This document shows, in pieces, positions 58,934-64,000 of a stretch of 64,000 bases of DNA. The DNA is taken from assembly GCF_030316845.1 (NCBI RefSeq), contig NZ_JASZYS010000001.1:796185-860184 (forward strand). The letters are read 5' to 3'. The translations under genes were made by a program, and so were the position numbers. The notes under the pieces were generated by a model. The model saw only the letters and a program-made list of their open reading frames with translations, was not told the DNA's origin and searched no databases. Position 1 is the first letter of the stretch, and every line of letters starts with the position of its first letter. This stretch comes from Variovorax davisae. GTDB lineage: Bacteria > Pseudomonadota > Gammaproteobacteria > Burkholderiales > Burkholderiaceae_C.

Positions 58934-58956
58934 CTCTGATCGATTTCCGATCAGAG
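58934..58956. repeat. Perfect 9-bp hairpin in the 58817-59089 intergenic region
   Basis: CTCTGATCG (58934-58942) and CGATCAGAG (58948-58956) form a perfect stem with loop ATTTC, flanked by ATT / AAT that could extend it with a bulge. It lies in the 273-base gap between the lipoprotein gene and the repeat protein gene, upstream of the leader hairpin on the minus strand. The rest of this gap holds no convincing gene. Confidence 0.55.
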
Positions 58957-59089
58957 CGACAGAATCTCGCTATCGCTTCCGTTGCCGCAAAGCGAGGCCT
59001 GGATCGTCGCCAGCACCGCGCCGAGGGTCGGCGTGCGCGTGCCCTCATGCATATGTGCAAGGAGCAACACAAAGTCGCGCCTCGGCTCG

Positions 59090-59746
59090 TCACTCGCTGC
59101 CGCCTTCCATGCCGTCATAGACGATTTCCTCGAAGCGGCTGTTGCGGATCTCGCTGTCCTGCATGCGGCCATCGGCCATGCGCCAGACGCCGGTTCCCTG
59201 GCAACCGTCGAACAGCACCGTGGCCGACAGGAGCGCGCCCCGCTTGCGCGGCCGTCCGACGACGAAGGTCATGCTGCCGAACTGGCAGTTCTCCACGGTC
59301 AACCGGGTGCCCGACACCAGGACTTCGCCCTGGCCGGTGCATCCCCGGAACGTGACTTCGCCCGTGCAGCCGATGCCCTCGAAGGATCGAGGCGCAGCAG
59401 CGCCGCCGGAGAAGCTGCACCCCTCGAACAGCACACCCGTGCTGCCATCGGTGCCGCCGAAGATCGAGCGGCCCACCGACTGGCACTGCGTGAAGCTGAC
59501 GTTCGTCATCTTGCCGAAGTCGTGATCGGGCGCGAGGAAGCTGCAATCGACGAAGCGGCAGTTGCGCATCGCGCTGAGTTGGATGTTCTTGGTGCCGGCG
59601 AAGTCGCAGCCGGTGAAGCTGAGGTTCTCCCAGACGCCCGCGAAGCTGCTGCCGGCCATGTCGGCATTGGCAATCGTCATGGCCGAGGCGCCGCCTTCGA
59701 GCAGGCGCTTGTATTCGGGTTTGAGTTGGAGGATGGGGGTGGGCAT
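59090..59746 (-). CDS. Pentapeptide-like right-handed beta-helix protein
   Basis: A 218-residue protein built of repeated units with regular Phe and Cys positions: GSSFAGVWENLSFTGCDFAG, then MRNCRFVDCSFLA, VSFTQCQSVG, VLFEGCSFSGG, VTFRGCTGQGE. These fit a right-handed beta-helix of the pentapeptide type. No signal peptide is seen. Such proteins occur near type VI secretion and Rhs loci, where they may be adaptors or immunity factors; here the Rhs genes lie just upstream on the same strand. Start at 59746 gives MPTPILQLKPEYKRLL. Confidence 0.75.
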   Translation of the reverse strand: MPTPILQLKPEYKRLLEGGASAMTIANADMAGSSFAGVWENLSFTGCDFAGTKNIQLSAMRNCRFVDCSFLAPDHDFGKMTNVSFTQCQSVGRSIFGGTDGSTGVLFEGCSFSGGAAAPRSFEGIGCTGEVTFRGCTGQGEVLVSGTRLTVENCQFGSMTFVVGRPRKRGALLSATVLFDGCQGTGVWRMADGRMQDSEIRNSRFEEIVYDGMEGGSE

Positions 59747-59820
59747 GGAAGCGATCTTTCGACGAAGACGGAGGCTGTGTTTGCCGCGCGGCATCGGGAC
59801 GGTTGGGGGAGCGCTCCGCG

Positions 59821-60446
59821 TCAGCCGTGGCCGGGGCCCGTGTCGTCTTCGTCAGGCGCGGTCCCGAGAAGGCGGATCACGCCTCCACCCTCGCTGCGCA
59901 TGTGCATGTCCCGACTGACGGTTTCGAGGACCTTGTCCTTGCCGTCCATCATGAAGCTGAAGCTGCCGCCGCCCGCAAACTGGATGTGGTGGGAAACGGT
60001 CTCATGGACGGTCGTGATGCCGTGGCCCGTCACCAATCGGAGATCGTCCACTTCGATGCGGCTGATGGCGGGCTGGGTCGTCTCGATATCACCGCCCCTG
60101 GCCGTCGTGATGCTGCCGTCGAGGCGGTGGATGGCCACGCCCTCATGGTCGGCCACGATGATGCCGATGCGCGTCACCGTGATCTCAGGGGGATCGCCGG
60201 GCTTGATGTGGTTCGAACTGATGATCAGTTGTTTGCCTTCTTCGATCGTGCCATTGCGAATGATGGGAATGGCGCCTTGGCGACCTCTAGGATTCGCTTC
60301 AAAATCTGAATCAACAGATCATGTGTTTTGCTGTCGAGCGGCATGGTCGGCTTCGTCATTGGCGGAATATCGCATACGCGATTCAGAATAAAGTTGAAAG
60401 AAATTGTTGGTTCTAAACCTTGCGAGCCATATCTCATCGTCATCAA
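59821..60446 (-). pseudogene. Frameshifted gene of unknown function in the Rhs region
   Basis: The first frame, from the ATG at 60443-60446, encodes MTMRYGSQGLEPTISFNFIL and continues through KTHDLLIQILKRILE before running into a stop near 60225. The neighbouring frame takes over at the same place with ANPRGRQGAIPIIRNGTIEE, then GKQLIISSNHIKPGDPPEIT and a beta-rich C-terminal part ending at 59821 (HHIQFAGGGSFSFMMDG). The second frame has no start except a GTG at 60177 well inside good coding sequence. One indel near 60290-60305 explains both. No family recognised. Confidence 0.5.
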
Positions 60447-60545
60447 TCAATTCTCGATGACAGCACTAAATTTTTGAAACTTTCATTTTGTTCCGGGATT
60501 CGAAAGTCGTCGATGTTGATGCCCCCAAGAATTCGCCCGGTGCAA

Positions 60546-60881
60546 TCAACTCGCCTCCCTTGCCTTCCATTTGCGCCACAGCCACGGCAACAATACAAAC
60601 CATTGCCAATAGCCCGCAACAACGCACGTGAGGGACACAAGTAACGCATCAGCCATGCCGATTAGGTCAAACCCTACAAGACTCACAATCGAACCGACCG
60701 CGGCAGTCAAAACCCAGCCACTTGGTAGCGTTAATAAGAGCATCACAAGTCCATGGCGAAGAAGTATTTCGTCCCTCAACTCAGGAACAACCTGTGCGTG
60801 ATAGCTGACCATAGTCCACGCGAATATGGACACGGCGCCAACCAGCCACAGCAATAGGAAGATAGGACGCCTAGTAGCCAT
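60546..60881 (-). CDS. Small membrane protein, candidate immunity protein for the orphan Rhs tail
   Basis: A 111-residue protein with three or four hydrophobic segments (FLLLWLVGAVSIFAWTMVSY; HGLVMLLLTLPSGWVLTAAV; ALLVSLTCVVAGYWQWFVLL) and a basic end (WRKWKAREAS). It starts two bases after the orphan Rhs C-terminal gene, exactly where immunity genes of polymorphic toxins lie. A membrane immunity protein would suit a toxin acting on the membrane or in the periplasm. No family name can be assigned. Confidence 0.7.
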   Translation of the reverse strand: MATRRPIFLLLWLVGAVSIFAWTMVSYHAQVVPELRDEILLRHGLVMLLLTLPSGWVLTAAVGSIVSLVGFDLIGMADALLVSLTCVVAGYWQWFVLLPWLWRKWKAREAS

Positions 60882-60883
60882 TG

Positions 60884-61927
60884 TTACCGCCGCACGCAGC
60901 GCCTCTCACAGGTACTGACAACATCCTCTGTGTACTCTTGGCAATCGGTACCCGAAGGGCCAACCCCATATTTCGGTCGTGTTGGTTTTTTCAGCTCATT
61001 CGCGATGCACGTTTCTATGCAGCTATCTTGGCCTTGGCGCCTCTCGCATGCTTCGGGTTTGTAGTAGTCAGTAACTGACGTCGTGGGCTTGCCGGGGCTA
61101 CTACCAAAAATGTTGCTTATCGCTCCGCCGCTCGACGCCGTTGTGCTTCCACAGGTCATATTCGCTCCGCTGCCAACGCATACATAGGTATGGTTTAGAA
61201 CTGGTGGCGCGTACGATCCGGGTGCCCCACCCAATGGACGCGTGCAGATATAGGTCTCTAACCCCGTCGGGTCCGTGTACGAAAGCGGATTCCCACCCAC
61301 ATACCCAAACTGATTCGATCCGCCGTTTAGCCCAATCGGATCTTTCGAGATGTACCGTCCCGCACCCGGGTTGTAATACCGATACCGGTTGTAGTGCATC
61401 CCCGTCTCTTCATCGAAGTACTGCCCCTGGAACCGGATGTTGTTCGTGAAGCCATCGAAGCTCGTCGCTTTTGCTTTGCCGAAGGCCTTGTAGTCCCCCT
61501 CCCAGACGATCTTTCCCTTGTCGTCGGTCAGTTCCATCGGCGTGCCCAGGTGGCCGCACTGGTACCAGGCCAAGCGCTGCGGCCCCCATTGGTTCCCCCG
61601 CGCCTCGCGCCGCAGCTGCACCATCGGCACGAAGCTAGCGCCCGGCTCATAGAGGTAGTGAACCAACGCCCGCGCGCTGCACTCCCAGGCCAGCGCATCG
61701 CCATCCCAGCCGAAGGTGGTCATGCCGTAGCCGCGCTCGGAGTTGATGCGCGCAATCTCTGCCGGGCGCCAGCCCCTGCCCGCCGAGTAGTTCGGCGGCA
61801 CCACCGCACAGCTCGCCTTGCCGATGCGTCGGCCCAGCGGGTCATAGGTGGGAGCGCACCTGTTGACCCATTCCCGAGCCTTCACCTTTGCCTTCGCGAA
61901 GCGCATATTAGCAACTCGCTGTTGCAC
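60884..61927 (-). CDS. Orphan Rhs C-terminal module with Cys-rich tail
   Basis: A 347-residue product. Residues about 30-205 repeat the end of the Rhs core (YDPLGRRIGKASCAVVPPNY through HYNRYRYYNPGAGRYISKDP and IGLNGG), then the tail diverges after NPLSYTDPTGLETYICTRPL. The tail has nine Cys and ends GPSGTDCQEYTEDVVSTCER then RCVRR, a layout I recall from other Rhs tails. The N-terminal 28 residues (VQQRVANMRFAKAKVKAREW) are unrelated to Rhs and mark the recombination junction. The start is GTG at 61927 or ATG at 61906. Confidence 0.8.
   Translation of the reverse strand: MQQRVANMRFAKAKVKAREWVNRCAPTYDPLGRRIGKASCAVVPPNYSAGRGWRPAEIARINSERGYGMTTFGWDGDALAWECSARALVHYLYEPGASFVPMVQLRREARGNQWGPQRLAWYQCGHLGTPMELTDDKGKIVWEGDYKAFGKAKATSFDGFTNNIRFQGQYFDEETGMHYNRYRYYNPGAGRYISKDPIGLNGGSNQFGYVGGNPLSYTDPTGLETYICTRPLGGAPGSYAPPVLNHTYVCVGSGANMTCGSTTASSGGAISNIFGSSPGKPTTSVTDYYKPEACERRQGQDSCIETCIANELKKPTRPKYGVGPSGTDCQEYTEDVVSTCERRCVRR
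61331..61845 (-). repeat. Direct repeat of the Rhs core end, copy in the orphan module
   Basis: About 515 bases aligned without gaps to 62880-63394 (constant offset 1549). The two copies differ at scattered, mostly synonymous positions, for example AACCGGATG versus AGCGCAGGT near the DPIGL end. The repeat covers the last part of the Rhs core including the DPIGL junction; the tails beyond it are unrelated. Confidence 0.9.
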
Positions 61928-61930
61928 AAA

Positions 61931-62446
61931 TCATTTACACCGACCCACATCGCCAAGTGCATCTTTGGTGATAAAGAAGGTTTTTCTCATCAACTCAGAA
62001 ATCGTCTCTTCAATGTCCGTGAATTCATATTTCATATAAATTCCAAGCGGCGCATCAGCCAATGCGTGCTTTATGCGTGGAAATCTGGATGACAATTCAA
62101 TTGAACCAACCATGGTTTCGCCTGGCTGAAGCAGAACTCGCTTGGGAGAAGGATCATCCACATAAGGACGAGCCTCGACCCTCTCGAATCCCCATGTGTC
62201 CAAGAACACCATGAAACGCGCAGCGGAGCTAGATCCCCAAGGCAAGCTTGACATGTAGGTCTCGATGGGTCGTTTAGTTCGATTGGAAATTGTGGTGCGA
62301 ATAGTCGGCCCAGACTCAGCGGTGCCCCGCAAAACGCAGGCATCAATGAAAATTGACCCTGTTTCTTTTTTGAAAGTCGCGCATCCAGTCGCGAACAATG
62401 CAGCCAGTATAGCGAAGAGCGTCAGTTTTTTACTTTTTGAATCCAT
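61931..62446 (-). CDS. Lipoprotein, candidate immunity protein for the Rhs zincin tail
   Basis: A 171-residue protein with a signal peptide and lipobox ALFATGCATFKK, so it should be anchored in the envelope. The mature part contains beta-rich segments (GPTIRTTISNRTKRPIETYM, RVLLQPGETMVGSIELSSRF). Its start overlaps the end of the Rhs gene by 17 bases, the typical position for an immunity gene. Base composition is clearly poorer in GC than the core genes. Periplasmic neutralisation of an incoming metallopeptidase toxin is the inferred role. Confidence 0.72.
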   Translation of the reverse strand: MDSKSKKLTLFAILAALFATGCATFKKETGSIFIDACVLRGTAESGPTIRTTISNRTKRPIETYMSSLPWGSSSAARFMVFLDTWGFERVEARPYVDDPSPKRVLLQPGETMVGSIELSSRFPRIKHALADAPLGIYMKYEFTDIEETISELMRKTFFITKDALGDVGRCK

Positions 62447-64000
62447 CTCGATATTTCTCCATCTGTTTAATTCGATCGCGTATTATTTTTCTGCCATATG
62501 GGTCCGTGGCTGCCCCCAGTCTGGTATTGAGGCAATCTATTTCCACATTGGATGCAATTACTTCGCCAATTTTCTGTTTTCTATCGTTGTCGAACTTAAC
62601 GAATTCATTGGTCTTTTTTCCTATGCAGATGCCGGGCTGCTCCTTCGAAAAATCCTCAGCGTGGCTTTGTTCATGTGCCCGAATGCAATCGTTGAGATAG
62701 AGTTCATTTAGCGGGTCTGAAGGAGCGACCTGCACCACCACGTTACCTCGGCCATCGCAAACCACCGTGTTGAGGTCAGGTGTCGAGAGCGTGCCATCAG
62801 TGACTGCCAATCCCACGGCGTCGACGGCATTGATTGGGCTTGACGCGACATACGAGAAGAGATTTCTTCCACCCACCAACCCAATCGGATCCTTCGAGAT
62901 GTACCGTCCCGCACCCGGGTTGTAATACCGATACCGGTTGTAGTGCATCCCCGTCTCTTCATCGAAGTACTGCCCCTGGAAGCGCAGGTTGTTGGTGAAC
63001 CCATCGAAGCTCGTCGCCTTGGCCTTTCCGAAGGCCTTGTAGTCCCCCTCCCAGACGATCTTTCCCTTGTCGTCGGTCAGTTCCATCGGCGTGCCCAGGT
63101 GGTCGCACTGGAACCAGGCCAAGCGCTGCGGCCCCCATTGATTTCCCTGCGCCTCGCGCCGCAGCTGCACCATCGGCACGAAGCTAGCGCCCGGCTCATA
63201 GAGGTAGTGAACCAACGCCCGCGCGCTGCACTCCCAGGCCAGCGCATCGCCATCCCAGCCGAAGGTGGTCATGCCGTAGCCGCGCTCGGAGTTGATGCGC
63301 GCAATCTCTGCCGGGCGCCAGCCCCTGCCCGCCGAGTAGTTCGGCGGCACCACCGCACAGCTCGCCTTGCCGATGCGTCGGCCCAGCGGGTCGTAGAAGT
63401 AGCGCATCTCGGAGTCGTGCAGGGTCTCGAAGCGCCGCAGGCGTCCGAAGCCATCCCACTCGAAGATCTGGCTGGGCTCGCTCGGGTGGTCGACCCGGAC
63501 CCACTGGCCGCGCTCGTCGTGCGTGACGCTGGCGTCGCCAAGCTTGCGCAGCAGGTTGTCCAGCAGCGAGGAGGTCGGTGTGGGCACGGTGCGCAGCAGC
63601 CCCCACTCCTGTGCCTGGGCTTGCGCCTTCGCCAGGTCCTGGGCCACGCGCTGCGGCTCGCCCAGCAGGTTGCCCGCGGGGTCGAACTCGAAGCTCTCCA
63701 GACCCAGGCCGTTGCGCGCCTCGATCAGACGCCCCACCGCGTCGTACTTGTAGGCCAGCATTCCACGCCGGGCGTCGTTGATCGTCTGCAGTTGGCCGCT
63801 TGGGTCGTAGGCGTACTCGCGTGTGATGCCGCGCAGGTTGGCCGGGGGTGCGGTTCCCGCTTCACCCTTGCCGGTGATGGGCGTGGCCCCATAGCGCTGC
63901 AGCTTCAGTCGTCCGGCCGGGTCATAGACGCTGTGCTGCGTCAATCCGTTGCCCTGGATGCGCGCGGTCTCCCGGTGCAGCGCATCGCGCTCGAAGCCCA
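62430..64000 (-). CDS. Rhs protein with metallopeptidase-like C-terminal toxin, 5' end outside the window
   Basis: The frame is open through the right edge, so only the C-terminal part is visible. YD repeats are clear (YDPAGRLKLQRYG, YAYDPSGQLQTINDARRG, YKYDAVGRLIEARNG, YFYDPLGRRIGK), leading to YNRYRYYNPGAGRYISKDP and IGLVGG, where the constant shell ends. The tail of about 150 residues contains CIRAHEQSHAEDF: the HEQSH (62661-62675) is an HExxH zinc-metallopeptidase signature, followed by further Cys (QPGICIG, EIDCLNTR). Rhs proteins are delivered by type VI secretion or kept as surface toxins; the shell encloses the toxin until release. Confidence 0.9.
   Translation of the reverse strand, partial: GFERDALHRETARIQGNGLTQHSVYDPAGRLKLQRYGATPITGKGEAGTAPPANLRGITREYAYDPSGQLQTINDARRGMLAYKYDAVGRLIEARNGLGLESFEFDPAGNLLGEPQRVAQDLAKAQAQAQEWGLLRTVPTPTSSLLDNLLRKLGDASVTHDERGQWVRVDHPSEPSQIFEWDGFGRLRRFETLHDSEMRYFYDPLGRRIGKASCAVVPPNYSAGRGWRPAEIARINSERGYGMTTFGWDGDALAWECSARALVHYLYEPGASFVPMVQLRREAQGNQWGPQRLAWFQCDHLGTPMELTDDKGKIVWEGDYKAFGKAKATSFDGFTNNLRFQGQYFDEETGMHYNRYRYYNPGAGRYISKDPIGLVGGRNLFSYVASSPINAVDAVGLAVTDGTLSTPDLNTVVCDGRGNVVVQVAPSDPLNELYLNDCIRAHEQSHAEDFSKEQPGICIGKKTNEFVKFDNDRKQKIGEVIASNVEIDCLNTRLGAATDPYGRKIIRDRIKQMEKYRDGFKK
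62880..63394 (-). repeat. Direct repeat of the Rhs core end, copy in the main Rhs gene
   Basis: Partner of 61331-61845 at a constant offset of 1549 bases and without gaps. It covers the final YD-repeat region and the DPIGL junction of the full-length gene. Beyond both ends of the repeat the two loci differ completely, as expected when an incoming toxin tail recombined by homology in the conserved core. Confidence 0.9.

Noticed and set aside
58951..59172. 73-residue minus-strand frame in the hairpin-rich gap
   Set aside because: It overlaps the 5' sequence of strong hairpins and the 3' end of the beta-helix gene and has no ribosome binding site or recognisable motif.

Overview
The window looks like chromosomal DNA from a GC-rich betaproteobacterium of the order Burkholderiales, most likely a Comamonadaceae member close to Variovorax. 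The evidence is the GC-rich codon use, the block infB-rbfA-truB-typA, guaB next to guaA, smpB divergent from ratA-rnfH, the block mltG-tmk-holB-pilZ-tatD, a Bug-type solute receptor and many short secreted proteins of the kind common in that family. The family assignment is inference; no rRNA or tRNA gene was seen.

Positions 1-14040 are mostly core genes: translation factors and tRNA/ribosome maturation (infB, rbfA, truB, typA), a drug/metabolite exporter, an ECF sigma/anti-sigma pair with a small lipoprotein, smpB, ratA-rnfH, and guaB and guaA flanking a VapBC-type toxin-antitoxin pair with its own promoter and palindromic operator. Positions 14039-21100 hold serine dehydratase, an M20 amidohydrolase, a probable deletion scar joining a short membrane protein to the 3' half of a LysR gene, a phospholipase D-like protein and an ABC exporter. 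Positions 21200-24700 hold a histidine kinase and FixJ-like regulator followed by a secreted GlcG/HbpS-like protein and an ankyrin protein. Next come a PaiB-like protein, a TadA fused to a decayed alpha/beta-hydrolase domain, and LdcA with a natural His tail.

Positions 28200-33190 form a signalling patch: a class III cyclase with an FHA domain, a NarL-type regulator, a membrane histidine kinase and small membrane proteins. Transketolase and an isocitrate-dehydrogenase-like enzyme follow, then the minus-strand operon mltG-tmk-holB-pilZ / tatD-ankyrin, which is stitched by four-base ATGA overlaps. Positions 42700-45160 are a decayed accessory patch: a Phd-CcdB hybrid toxin-antitoxin pair, a frameshifted glutathione transferase, an orphan HigA-like antitoxin and a frameshifted CoiA-like gene.

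Positions 45160-58170 are metabolic: a CstA-type carbon transporter with YbdD and a Cache-domain two-component system, esterases, a thioesterase-acetyltransferase fusion, an iron-type alcohol dehydrogenase, an AmpR-like/class A beta-lactamase pair, a Bug receptor, and a cobalt-type nitrile hydratase operon behind the tail of a lost acyl-CoA synthetase. From 58170 to the end, a lipoprotein gene has a leader that may hide its own ribosome binding site, and a polymorphic Rhs toxin locus runs off the right edge. The Rhs locus has two divergent C-terminal toxin tails joined to nearly identical core segments, each followed by its own candidate immunity gene, in DNA visibly poorer in GC than the rest.
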